DNA of 64,000 nt. It comes from Patagioenas fasciata. Lineage: Eukaryota; Chordata; Aves; Columbiformes; Columbidae. The position numbers and the translations under genes were made by a program. Location of the stretch: positions 68,064,552 to 68,128,551 of the forward strand of contig NC_092524.1 of NCBI RefSeq assembly GCF_037038585.1, in the 5' to 3' direction. The notes under the pieces were generated by a model. The model saw nothing but the letters and a program-made list of their open reading frames with translations. It was not told where the DNA came from and did no database searches. This document shows, piece by piece, positions 47,076-56,780 of the stretch. Position 1 is the stretch's first letter. The number at the start of each line of letters is the position of its first letter.

Positions 47076-49307
47076 AGATTGGAATTGCGTGTGATGCTTA
47101 GGACATCAAGCACACCCTCAATGGGAGTCTTTACAAACAAGATGTTTTCTAGCTCCCTTGTCAATGGCACCTGTGATGTGCAGGAGAAAATCTGCCCTGC
47201 TCTAGCAAGCCAGCCTCCCAAACAGGACATCTGAGAACAAGTGGCTGTCCCTACAGCAGCAGCCGCAAACAGAATGGGGTCTTAGGGATGTCAGTCTGCA
47301 GGGAGTTTGCAGTTGTGAAAGAGCAAGAAAAAAATACGTTAAAAACATAGAAATACCTCGTATCAGCTATTCGGGTGCTCTTGAAGAATCTAGGTATTCA
47401 CTGTAAGTCAGAAATTGTTATCAAAGTGTCTCATTCCATCACACAGGCTGGAGAGAATTTCATGCATGCACTGGAAAAAAAAAATCATGATTGCTAAACG
47501 CTCCATTTTCTTTTCAAGACACTGTGCTAGTCTGAAGTGGTGTATGTATACATTTCAGGCAAATGTGTACTTTGTCTTCAAATGAACAGCTTTCAAAATG
47601 ATCTTTGGTTAAGCTCCCTTTTATTTTTATCTTTTATTCGCCTACAATGCCAGCTGAGGTTACCCATCTCCCGACAGCTACCAAATGGACTCGTAATTGT
47701 AAGGCTCGGTGATTTAATTAGACTCATTCTAAACACTCACATTTTTATCAATTAGTTAATGGGCTAAAGAGAGTCTTATTGTTGGAGCCAGGTCATTTGG
47801 AAGCTGGAGCCTTCGTGAGGGCAAGAAGCTGAAGAACAACAGCGTTAATATCTGTAATTAACCTCACGAGTCCTGGGCTGTTCAATTAGGACTGAACCCC
47901 CTCTCCATCCATATGCCTTTCGTCAGATGGGCTTTTAATTTGAAATAATTGTTGCAGAAAAAAGTAACAAATAATGGCTTCCTTTTTTATTTCTTCTTTT
48001 TTTTTTTTTTCCAGATACAGACACATATAAAAACAAAAAGCACAATCTTGACACATGTGCCTGCAAGCTATTTATTAAAGCCTAGTTAATTCACAGCTTC
48101 CGTATAAAAAATCATTCTAGGTTTTTAAAGATTAACAAAGCTCTTGGTAACAGATATTGTGGGATCTTTTCAAATTGATCCTCATCTTGTAGTATGTATC
48201 TGTGTCTTTTTAATGCTGTCTTTTCTATTAAAAAAAAATTTAAAAGTTCAGGTTTTGATTATTTTCTTTTAAATTTGTTGCATGTGATTTCTGTGCTTTG
48301 GAGAATCTAATACAGCTAGTAGTTTGGTTTTGTTTTTCCAAGGACAAGCTGCCTGGTTTAAATATCCCTGCTACAAATTAGTATAGAACACTCTATGAGT
48401 ACTATTACAGAGCTACAGTAGGTTCAGCATGCCTTGTCTATGTGTATATATTTAAATACACACATATGTATGTCTAATTAATCACGTTATACTGTAAATA
48501 TTTATATGTATATATTTCTAAATGGATATGTATATTTATATATGCACATAAATGTGAAAACCAAGCTTTGCCTTTTTGTGTTGCATGTGATCTTTCTACC
48601 TTTAAAAATCCAATTATTCACTTTTATTTGTAGAGATTATATACACATATATGCCAGTTGCTACATACAAACACAGGTATATAAAAATAAAAGCCCACTT
48701 TCATGGCTTGCTGAGACAAAAGGCACTCTGTGTGTCCTTAATCTTCTATATAATGTATACACAGTACACATGCCCTTAACACTTACTCCTGCATTTTCAT
48801 TCTCTGCAACTTATTCGTCTTTATTCCAATTGCCATCTACAGATAAATCCCAGGACAGACACACAGATGATTTCTTTAAGCTGCCTTTGAATTCATTCAG
48901 TCAAAAGAGAATAAAATTAATTAGAAAGATTTAAGGATGGGCGTGATCACATCAGCACAGGCCATTTAAAAGAGGGTTGGAGGTAGGTAAGTAGATACTA
49001 AAAATATCTCCTGGATCACATTAGGTTCTCAATCATAGGCATTAATTGCATATTGCTTCTAGAGAGAAATATCTTTGCCCAGCCAACACACCCACACCTG
49101 CTCAATTTTATATCCAGGCACCTAATTCCAGTGAACCTGTAGGTGTGTGCAGATATATAAGGGGGAGGCACCCGTTGTTCAAGGGGGGCTAGGACCCAAA
49201 TCTGGACAACATATAGGTGCTACTGGACCTACACAACAATTGCAGACCCTGGCATCAGCCTCTGTGGAGCCCGCACAAGGTCTGGAGTCCTGGTGCACCA
49301 GGTGACC
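47076..49307. other. Unique, mostly AT-rich non-coding stretch
   Basis: It contains the candidate regulatory block at 47690-47965, and a T-run ending in CCAG (47997-48014) that imitates a 3' splice site. 48430-48560 is rich in TATGTATA-like words. The frame 48506-48934 (142 codons) is low-complexity at its start and shows no domain. A TATA-like 'gatatataaggggg' lies at 49152-49165, upstream of the minisatellite. Confidence 0.5.
47690..47965. promoter_or_regulatory. Candidate conserved non-coding block
   Basis: This is the densest cluster of homeodomain cores in the window: TAATTA at 47715-47720 and 47855-47860, 'ttcaattagg' at 47881-47890, and 'ttttaatttgaaataattg' near 47933-47953, with no repeat in between. 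The combination with well-formed mixed sequence rather than simple AT resembles developmental enhancers. Conservation was not tested. Confidence 0.33.
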
Positions 49308-49567
49308 ATGGCCACCAACCCAGCCTCATGGCCACCAACCCAGCCCTGTGGCCACCAGCCCAGTCCTGTGTTCACCAGCCCAACCCCGTGGCCACCAACC
49401 CAGCCCTATGGTCACCAACCCAACCTCGTGGCCACCAGCCCAGTGCCGTGCCCACCAACACAGCCCCATGGCCACCAGCCCAGCCCCATGGCCACCAACC
49501 CAACCCCGTGGTCACCAGCCCAGCTCTGTGGCCACCAACCCAACCCTGTGGCCACCAACCCAGCCCC
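49308..49567. repeat. 20-bp minisatellite, 13 copies
   Basis: Thirteen head-to-tail 20-base units of the form 'rtggccaccaacccagcccc', all in perfect register with no length change between copies. Copies differ by substitutions: A/G at the first base, 'caacccag'/'cagcccag'/'caacccaa', and scattered changes at the end. A broken unit, 'gctgccaccc', follows. Twenty is not a multiple of three and the unit contains no stop in any sense frame. All three + frames and one - frame are therefore open and give proline/histidine- or glycine/tryptophan-rich 'proteins' that are artefacts of the repeat. Confidence 0.97.
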
Positions 49568-49954
49568 GCTGCCACCCTATCAAGCCAAGGCTCAACCCCA
49601 GGCAGGATTGGGCCATCTCTCCAGCACAATCCTTCCCATCACAAAGCACGGCGGGTTCGACAATAATTGGTCCCAAATTAAGTAGGATTAAATAACAGAA
49701 ACGTAACATAGCATAAATGCCAAGAAGCCAGGCCTTCTTTTTTACACAGTTATCATTTTTTTTAACAACGCCAAAGAAAGAGGCAAATTGTTGTGTAAAA
49801 ATACGTGGAAATAATAGTGGTCCTGGAAAGAATGTTTTTCTTCTCTCTGGCTGTTACAAAAACAGTTGACTACTGAGAAGCAAAGAGCAAATTTGCAAGA
49901 AAGGGCACAGCACAATAGCAGCAGCGACTGTTAGGGGGAACGGTAGGTGCTTTG

Positions 49955-50270
49955 TTATTTAAGGAACTTCACTATAATTTTAAAGCGTTATTTATAATAG
50001 TAATAAAGCCAGCCAACTTGTTCCTCCCTTTTAATTTAATACACAACCAGCCTAAATAAAAGGCTACAAAAGCAGCTGGGAACAGTACAGTTTCCTACTG
50101 TAATTGTGTATACGTATCTGAACATCTGATGAGCAGTAGTCTACATTTCCTTATTGTTATAGTCGACAATTATATCTGTGCATGCTTTGCAGATACGGTG
50201 CTCTGCTGAGCTTCATAAATGCAGTCTTTGTTTCCTTAATTATTAGGCAGACAGTTCATTCTGTCCCATG
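49955..50270. promoter_or_regulatory. Candidate conserved non-coding block
   Basis: A repeat-free, AT-rich, information-rich segment with 'cccttttaatttaatac', 'tccttaattattaggc' and many short balanced words. It sits just upstream of a CpG cluster. It looks like conserved intergenic sequence by texture, and no alignment was done. Confidence 0.28.
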
Positions 50271-50420
50271 TCCAAGTTCCAGACAGGTGGAATAAGGAGG
50301 TGGCATCTGTCTTAATATTGAATGCCACGCTTCCCCCATCTGCCGTAATAACAGTGCGGGGCTGCTTGGCTTCAGTTATTCTATTCTGCACACAACCAGG
50401 CAGCCCATATGCCCTTTTCT

Positions 50421-50503
50421 GTGCCGCACGTGCCACCAGTGCGACCAGTGCGACCAGCGCGAGAGGGACGGAGCCCGGGCGCGGGGCCGGGGTCAGGCAC
50501 GTG
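50421..50503. promoter_or_regulatory. Compact CpG cluster
   Basis: Twelve CpG dinucleotides fall in about 83 bases, including tandem 'gtgcgacca' units at 50439-50456, 'gcccgggcgcggggccgggg' and an E-box-type 'cacgtg' near each end. The surroundings are CpG-poor and AT-rich, so the contrast is sharp. It could be a small unmethylated regulatory site or short CpG island. At under 200 bp it falls below the usual island length, and no TATA element or exon is attached. Confidence 0.5.
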
Positions 50504-50544
50504 CTGGTGTCAGCAGGTGACAGTCAATACAGCTACTGAGATCC

Positions 50545-50740
50545 CCTCCAAGCGCCAATAGAAAAGGGCCTTCAAAGTCAATTGACAGAATAGAGCACGC
50601 TGCCAATCAAATTTTACAGGGCATACCTTCCAGGCTAGGCAAATAAGAAGATTTAGAGCACATGGCAGTTCATCGTTTATAATCCTGTCTTAGCCCAGCA
50701 TGGCTTAGTGATAGTTCTGTGACAGATGATGAGCACATGA
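50545..50740. promoter_or_regulatory. Candidate conserved non-coding block
   Basis: Repeat-free sequence with 'gcgccaatagaaaagggcc', 'gtcaattgacagaatag', 'gctgccaatcaaattttac' and 'tgtgacagatgatgagcac', the last containing TGACAG, a TALE homeodomain-type site. Together with 49955-50270 it brackets the CpG cluster. Confidence 0.27.
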
Positions 50741-51390
50741 CAGCTGGGGGATCTTATACAAACTCATACAGTAAAATTAAAATTAAATTAGTGACACACT
50801 TGTACACATTAGTTGTGCAACAGTTATGCAATCTGTTCAAGACCCTTAACACAAACCATCTCTGATTTAAATAATTTATACTGATGCAAAGGTGGGGGGT
50901 TGTATTTTTTCCCCGTCTCCCAGAAGGAATGCAGCATTTGCACATTTTTAGCTTTAAACAGCTCTGTCCTTTTCATTCTGTTTGTCCCATCATTTCTTCT
51001 CCATGGGGACTGACAGAACGAAAGCAAAGATTTTTAAGTTGAAATGTTCAGAAGGGTTGGTTTTGGGGATCCAAGAGTATGCACTGCGCTATTCATAATA
51101 TTATGGCTGGTTTCTTTTCCTACATAGCTATACAAGACTGCCATTAAAAAAATTAAAACCAAATACAAACAAACAAACCGATCTCTCCCCTCAAGATGCA
51201 GCCTGGGAAGGAAACCTATAAGATTTGAGTGTTTTAGAAGCAAGAGTATAATAAACTGGCTGTTCTTTGGCTCTTTAATCTGATAATCTTGTTACTATTT
51301 TATGTTTGTGTGTTGGAAAAAAAAAAAGAGAAGTAATCACTGAAATGTTGACAGTAGATCTGCAGTTTGAAAAGACTCATAACTTTAAAG
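50741..51390. other. Unique non-coding stretch
   Basis: An A-run lies at 51318-51328. No other structure was recognised. Frames stay below 70 codons. Confidence 0.55.
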
Positions 51391-51395
51391 CTTAG

Positions 51396-51503
51396 AGGGC
51401 CTGATCCTCTTATCCGCATGGGTTTGACACCAGACTGCTTCCTTTAGCTTTACTGGAGTTACACCTGATTTACGCTGTGTAAACAGAGACAGGATTCGAC
51501 CCT
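51396..51503. repeat. Ancient MITE-like relic with inverted ends
   Basis: The ends form an imperfect inverted repeat: 'agggcctgatcct' (51396-51408) against the complement of 'aggattcgaccct' (51491-51503), 10 of 13 matching. The interior 'ctggagttacacctgattta' and 'cgctgtgtaaacagagacag' parallels an abundant old sauropsid repeat ('agttacacctgatttacact', 'ggtgtaactgag'). The length is 108 bp. The class (non-autonomous DNA transposon) is inferred from the inverted ends, and no target duplication was established. Confidence 0.5.
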
Positions 51504-51789
51504 GAAATCCTTTTTGGAAGGCTACCCTATACACCAGCAGCATGTATTTACTGCTCCTTCCCAATCGCTTAGCGATTCTCAGTCCCTGAAAAAAATAACT
51601 AAGGCACATGAAGTGTTTTTGCATTCTTGGTTAGGGAGACTGAGTGTTGTAATGCTGATCTACTCGGCAATAATTCAGGAAATCATAATGATTTATCATC
51701 TGTAATAGTTTGAAAAAAATGGAGAAAATCTTCAGCTTTTTTTCCCTTGGGCAAAATGTTTGCTTATTTATTTGTGTGTGTTTAAACAT

Positions 51790-51944
51790 AATCATGACTG
51801 GAGGATGGTTTGGGGGCTCCTCGCCATGCAAATCTTCACAGCTAGGAAGGACAGTGTATGTGGATATATATTTATATATAATTGTGATTAGAGGATAGTT
51901 TAAGAGCTTCTGGCCAGGGAAATGCTCACAGTTAGGAAGGCTAG
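51790..51944. repeat. Ancient 90-bp-period tandem duplication
   Basis: The 65 bases at 51790-51854 and 51880-51944 align without gaps at an offset of 90, with 48 of 65 identical (about 74%). Most differences are transitions. Examples are 'cacagctaggaagg' against 'cacagttaggaagg' and 'ggaggatggttt' against 'agaggatagttt'. The remaining 25 bases per period are AT-rich and hardly align. This looks like an old local duplication. Confidence 0.8.
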
Positions 51945-52419
51945 TTTGGGTCTTATAAACTGTGTCCATGTTAGGCTCCTTTTTCATGTATGTGAAGGAA
52001 TAACCCACAATAGCCACGCAAATGCTGATCCAGTCTTTGAACTCCATACAAAACATTATGGCTCCTGTTCTCCATACTCTTATTTTTATGTTAACAAGGC
52101 CAGTGAGAGGAAGGATATCTTTATTTTTTTATGTATTTTCAGCATCCTCCCATTTCCTCTGAGAAGTATTTGGGGGCTCACAGCATTTCCAGCTGTGATG
52201 GTCCATGGTTAAACTCAGCTCACCTGATGCTCAGGAAGGATTATTCACCTGATGGCTTTGCATCAGCAGGATGCAGACAGGGCCCGTATGGTGAGGTGGC
52301 TCCAGCTCAGCCCAGCTAGGAGTGGAGCTGCAAGTGGCCACTTATGTGTGTATGTGCTATGTGCTGTATGTTCCCTGTGCAGAGCCAAGGAGCAGGGCTG
52401 GTCCCAGTTACTGCTGGTG

Positions 52420-52670
52420 GCACAACTGGGAGCTACAACAAAAGCCTTGAGGTGCTGGCACAACTTCAGAGAAGGGTAATGAATCTGGAGAAGGGGCTGG
52501 AGCACAAGTGTGATGGGGGTGGCTGAGGGACCTGGGGGGTTCAGCTGGAGAACAGGAGCTGAGGGGAGACCTTCTGATCTCTGAACTGCCTGAAAGGAGC
52601 TTAGAGCATGGAAGGTGTTGTTCTCCCAAGTAACAAGCGATAGGTTGAGAGGAAATGGCCTCAAATTGTG
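52420..52670 (+). mobile_element. CR1 LINE, internal 3' region fragment
   Basis: Blocks: 'gccttgaggtgctgg', 'ttcagagaagggtaatgaa', 'ctggagcacaagtgtgatg', 'ctgagggacctggggggtt', 'gaggggagaccttctgatct' and 'acaagcgataggttgagagg', stopping at 'ggcctcaaattgtg'. The 3' third, including the tail, is absent. This is unusual for CR1, which normally loses its 5' side, so the 3' part was probably lost by deletion or inversion. It forms one arm of an inverted repeat with the copy at 52831-53310. Confidence 0.9.
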
Positions 52671-53288
52671 TTCTTTGAACCACCATGGCTAAAAATGTAA
52701 CCTCTGGGGCATGTCTCTGGCTTGATTTTCTCTCTTCTGCCATGTCTCTGCTGTCAGACTTCCTCTGTTCTTTCACAGCCTCCAGACCAGGAGTCAAACC
52801 CTGCATGAAGACTAGATTCAGCAAACCCACTCACAGAATCATAGACTCATGGAATCATTTTGGTTGGAAGAAACCCTGAAGATCATCAAGTCCAACCATT
52901 AACCCAACTCCGGCACTAAACCACATCCCTAAGAACCTCATCTCCGCATCTTCTAAAGCCCTCAGGGGATGGTGACTCCACCACTGCCCTGAGCAGCCTG
53001 TTCCAATGCCTGACAATCCTTTCCAGGAAGAAATTTTTCCTAATATCCAACCTAAACCTGCCCTGGCACACCCTGAGGCCACTTGCTCTCATTGCTTGTT
53101 ATTTGGGAGAAGAGACCAACACCCACCTCTCTAAAACCTCCTTTCAGGTAGTTCAGAGATCAGAAGGTCTCCCCTCAGCTCCTGTTCTCCAGGCTGAACC
53201 CCCCAGGTCCCTCATCTGCTTCCCATACGACTTGTGCTCCAGACCCTCCACCATCTTCATTGCCCTTCTCTGAACTCTCTCCAGCACC
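52451..53288. repeat. Inverted repeat of two CR1 arms
   Basis: Arm 52451-52670 (220 bp) is the reverse complement of 53068-53288 (221 bp) with moderate divergence and a 397-bp spacer. Shared stretches include 'gggacctggggggttcag' and 'gagaccttctgatctctgaa'. If transcribed, the two could fold into a long hairpin RNA. Confidence 0.88.
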
Positions 53289-53310
53289 GCAATGTCTTTC
53301 CTGTAGTGTG
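52831..53310 (-). mobile_element. CR1 LINE, J/E-like, long antisense copy
   Basis: Starts with the tail 'cacagaatcatagactcatg', then 'cattttggttggaagaaacc', 'gtccctaag'-type and 'ggatggtgactccacc' blocks, 'tttgggagaagagaccaac', 'ctcctttcaggtagttcag', 'gaaggtctcccctcagctcc' and 'ccagcaccgcaatgtctttc'. At about 480 bp it is among the longer copies here. Its inner 221 bp are complementary to the + strand fragment upstream. Confidence 0.94.
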
Positions 53311-54431
53311 TGACAATCACGAGGCCCCTGGTACATGCAGCTGCTAGATGTTTTATAGAGAAATGTGTTTCAAAAAAAACTTTAAAGAGCTTTAAAACAT
53401 GGCTTTCTTCCTGTTCTCGGTTTCTTCTCCCTGGGGCTGGGTAACAGCAGGTTCTTCTGGCAACATGAGTCCAATTGTGCAGGTTTCAGAAGGAGAGAAA
53501 AATGGTGTATAATCAATTGTACATAATAAAACTCAGGGGGAAAAAAGCCTTTTCCATGCTGCACAATATCAGCATTTTGCAATTGGACACTGTATTTACC
53601 AAGGCTAGAGGAGAAGATGCTTTCCAAGGAAGAGTTTGGGGCTTTAAAACACAACTCGCATGGTGTAAGCTGCGTTACTGGAACCCATCACAGAGCATTG
53701 GTTGCCCTGCACATGGAAGTTAAACCGTTTAGGGGTAAAAAGGCCCCTTAGAAGTGGTAAAGAAGCAGCTGTTGGGAACACCTGCAAGAGCATGGGCCCA
53801 TCTCCCTGAGGAGGAAGATGATGAAGGGAAATCCCTTGGAGTGCCCATTCCCAGACCTTGGCTGTGCACATCCTGTAAATGTATCTGAAGGAATGGAGCC
53901 ATCAGGGCTGGGTGGGCTGGAGGTGCTGTGGCCAGCCCTGCAATGCAGGTCATTGGACTTGCATGTTGCAGGCAGGATGGGACATTCTTACCTGCCTGTC
54001 TCTGCTGGGCCTTTACCAGCTCAGGTGCTCCCACAGCTTCACCTTCTTATCTCAGCTTCTCACAGAGGTCCTGTCCAGATCCCAGCATATTCTGGTGAGG
54101 GCAATATGTTGCCCAGTGGTCATCATTTCAGATGTGGTACAGCATTGTCATGTACCCATCTCCACGGGTTTCTCCTCCTTCTCTGACAGCTGAAGAGATC
54201 CTTGATGATAGGGTAGGTCATTCAGATGATGTCCCTAGCAGGGATGGTGGCTACCATAGGAACAGGGGCTTTGAGTGCTGAGTTGCCAAAAAATTTCTCG
54301 AGGGTCTCACTTCTGAAAGCCTTCTTGGTTTCAACTGAGATTGATGCTCACATGGTGCTGCTCTTCTCATGACACTCTCTGATATTACCATCAATTATTT
54401 CCTTCATGGATTGGAAGGAACCACCTGATCT
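53311..54431. other. Unique non-coding stretch
   Basis: Frames up to 122 codons (53818-54186) are open in overlapping frames on both strands without any domain. Sequence is moderately GC-rich. No further CR1 blocks are seen until 54432. Confidence 0.5.
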
Positions 54432-54652
54432 GCATCTCAAGCATGAGAAGAAATTTCATCCCAGTGAGGGTGCCAGAACACTGGCCCAGGCTGCCCAGGG
54501 AGGTTGTGGAGTCTCCTTCTGTGCAGCCATTCAAACCCACCTGGACACCTTCCTGTGGAACCTCAGCTGGGTGTTCCTGCTCCATGGGGGGATTGCACTG
54601 GATGAGCTTTACAGGTCCCTTCCAACCCCTGACATCCTGTGATTCTGTGATT
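54432..54652 (+). mobile_element. CR1 LINE, same subfamily as 31665 copy
   Basis: About 220 bp of 3' end: 'gcatgagaagaaatttcatc', 'ggcccaggctgcccaggg', 'gtgcagccattcaaaccc', 'acaccttcctgtggaacctc' and 'attgcactggatgagcttt', ending 'cctgtgattctgtgatt'. Over 32140-32348 the two copies differ at only a modest number of positions, so they came from closely related source elements. It is truncated at the 5' side. Confidence 0.94.
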
Positions 54653-56547
54653 CACGGCTCTGGGGTCTCCCCCAGTCACCCCACTCAGAGGGATGCAGGT
54701 CAGCAAACTTCTTATCGTCCCACATCGTATCTGTTTTCCTATTTCACCTGTCCCATTCAGCTGGGGCAGCTCAAGCTGCAGAGGGAGGGTTGCTGTTCAG
54801 TTCTTTCTCTTTTATAGTAACTATAATAATATAGATTATAAAGGAAAAAAATAGGATGAAGATATATTGGAGTGATGGAGGCATCATACACAAATCACAT
54901 CTTTATATATTGCACACAATAGACATAAATGCATGGAAAAGAGTCAAGGCTGGTGAGAAGCTTAGCACATGGGCAGTTTTTTAATTAGTTGATGGAGTGA
55001 CTAGCAGTGATTTGCAGAGAAACCTGGGAATGAGACATCTGTTTCCCACTAAATGGGAGCAATCTATGGGGTTAGGTACTTGTTCTATTTGAAAAGGAGC
55101 CCAACCCTCTAGCATGACCATGTCCTAGTGTGCATGGTTTTATAAATGAAGCCAGAACCAGGCTGGGGTTCCCACCTCCCGGCTCCCTGCCGCATGATGA
55201 ATTATTTAACTCCCCTGTCTCCTTGTAAATAATGATACTGATGATAAGGAGTCACACAGGTGTCACGTGCAATATCCTGGGCTGTTGTATGTGTGGTGTC
55301 TTGAAATCCTGGGCTGCTGTTTGTGTCTTGTCTTGAAATCCTGGGCTGGATATTACTGCATGGTATTGAGTCTCTTTACTGTTGGGCCAGGTCTCAAGGC
55401 AGCAAAGTATCATAGAATGTCCATAGTCAACAAGATTTTAGTTTGAGAATGCACCTTGAAAACTGGATTATAAGTATTTTTCTGAACATAAAGAGGACAT
55501 GATGGTTTGGTCCCTCTGTTTATATGGATAAATATGTGTTTGGGGTGCATATAATTTTGTGTTGCGTGTGTCCATGATGTGTATAAAATACACCCATACA
55601 CACTGGCATAGATTACCTAATCACTCAATTTCTGAATGAACTATGTTTCATAAAAATACACAGCACCGCAAGAATTAATAACAAAGGTGCATTGCCACAA
55701 TGAACATTTTATGCAAGCTTATAGGCATAATGTAATGAACAAAGTGAGAGGAGAAACACCGAGAACAATATCTTCACTCTATCAGCAGTTTACTTCAGTC
55801 TGCTTATGTATGATCAAAGACTACAAATATAGTTTAAACAGCATGAAATAATCACCAGGTTTGCAATGTGAAATAATTTTAGGGGGAAAAAAATAAAAGG
55901 CAAAACATACAACGTGCTCAATGCCACAATGCAATGGGCATGTGGACTCATTTTGTGATGAACAGCCAAGGAACGGCAGCAGTAGGGAAATGAGGCTGGA
56001 GGAGCTAACCTCCCTCCTACCTCCTCTTTGAAGATTTCCACATTCTGGGGAGAGGATAATGAAAATATTTTACCTCCTCTATTATAGAGGTGTCAGTGGA
56101 CACAAAAAAAAAAGCCCAGACAGAAGAAAAACAACAATGTGGCATAATGCAACTGCGAAGCAGATGTTGGAGAGTGGGCAAGGTTTCTCTCTCGGACTGC
56201 AGTGGTAGAGAAGAGCTCAACCAAATGCTCATACAGAGGAGCTGAGTTATTCACGAGGGAATAACAGGTCCAAAACCCATTCCCTGCAGCCCACAGCAAG
56301 TGCCTTGTACTTTTCCCCTCATCTTTTCCTTGCTTGGCATGGCACCTCCTTCCACTCCGAAATCACGGAGACATGTTTTTCCAACGTGTCTCCATATCCA
56401 AATGAGTACATATTGACACTCCTGCCCACAGATCTAAGCCAAATACATCCTTCTCCTCCATGTAGCTCTTCTGACCTCCACCCTTCCCTCTACCCCTTTC
56501 CAGAACAGGACATTCAGCACCAGTTGCTAACTCTGGCAGGAAGATGT
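54653..56547. other. Unique non-coding stretch
   Basis: A 32-bp tandem repeat is listed separately. 54.8-54.9 kb and 55.6-55.9 kb are AT-rich. Frames stay below 90 codons with no domain. Confidence 0.55.
55274..55349. repeat. 32-bp tandem repeat, about 2.4 copies
   Basis: The unit 'atcctgggctgttgtatgtg' plus 12 more bases starts at 55274, 55306 and 55338. The first two units differ at few positions and the third is partial. It lies in unique sequence. Confidence 0.9.
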
Positions 56548-56780
56548 GCCAGGGTAGGTTTAGGTTGGATATGAGGAAAAGGTTCTTCACCCAGAGGTGC
56601 TGGACACTGGAACAGGCTCCGCAGGGAGGTGTCACAGCCCCAATCTGACAGTGTTCAAGAAGAGAGTGGACAACATCCTCAGACATACGGTGTGAACCGT
56701 GGGGTTGTCCTGTGCAGGGACGGGAGTTGAACTCGATGATCCTTGTGGGCCCCTTCCAACTCAGGACATTCCATGGTTCT
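56548..56780 (+). mobile_element. CR1 LINE, distinct subfamily 3' end
   Basis: Blocks: 'ggtttaggttggatatgagg', 'ttcttcacccagaggtgctg', 'gaacaggctccgcagggagg', 'gtcacagccccaatctgac' and 'ttgaactcgatgatccttgt', followed by 'gggccccttccaactcagga' and 'cattccatggttctgc'. The 'cacccagaggtgctgg' and 'cccttccaactcagg' blocks place it in a different subfamily from the J/E-like copies. The tail has been blurred by substitution. Confidence 0.9.

Noticed and set aside
47990-48016. T-run ending in CCAG as a 3' splice site
   Set aside because: A pure T-run plus AG is common in AT-rich DNA; no open frame or donor follows within normal exon length.
48430-48560. Possible TATA promoter cluster
   Set aside because: The many TATA words come from a low-complexity TATGTATA-rich tract, not from a defined promoter.
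48506-48934. 142-codon frame
   Set aside because: The first third is low-complexity TATGTATA-type sequence, and no domain follows.
49217-49695. Overlapping 115-149 codon proline/histidine-rich frames
   Set aside because: They are produced by the stop-free 20-bp minisatellite read in all frames; no start context or conserved flank supports translation.
53818-54193. Overlapping 101-122 codon frames on both strands
   Set aside because: Mutual shadows in GC-richer sequence, without a recognisable protein.
54405-54420. 'ggattggaaggaacc' resembling an antisense CR1 start just before a + strand CR1
   Set aside because: Only about 15 bases match and no antisense continuation exists.
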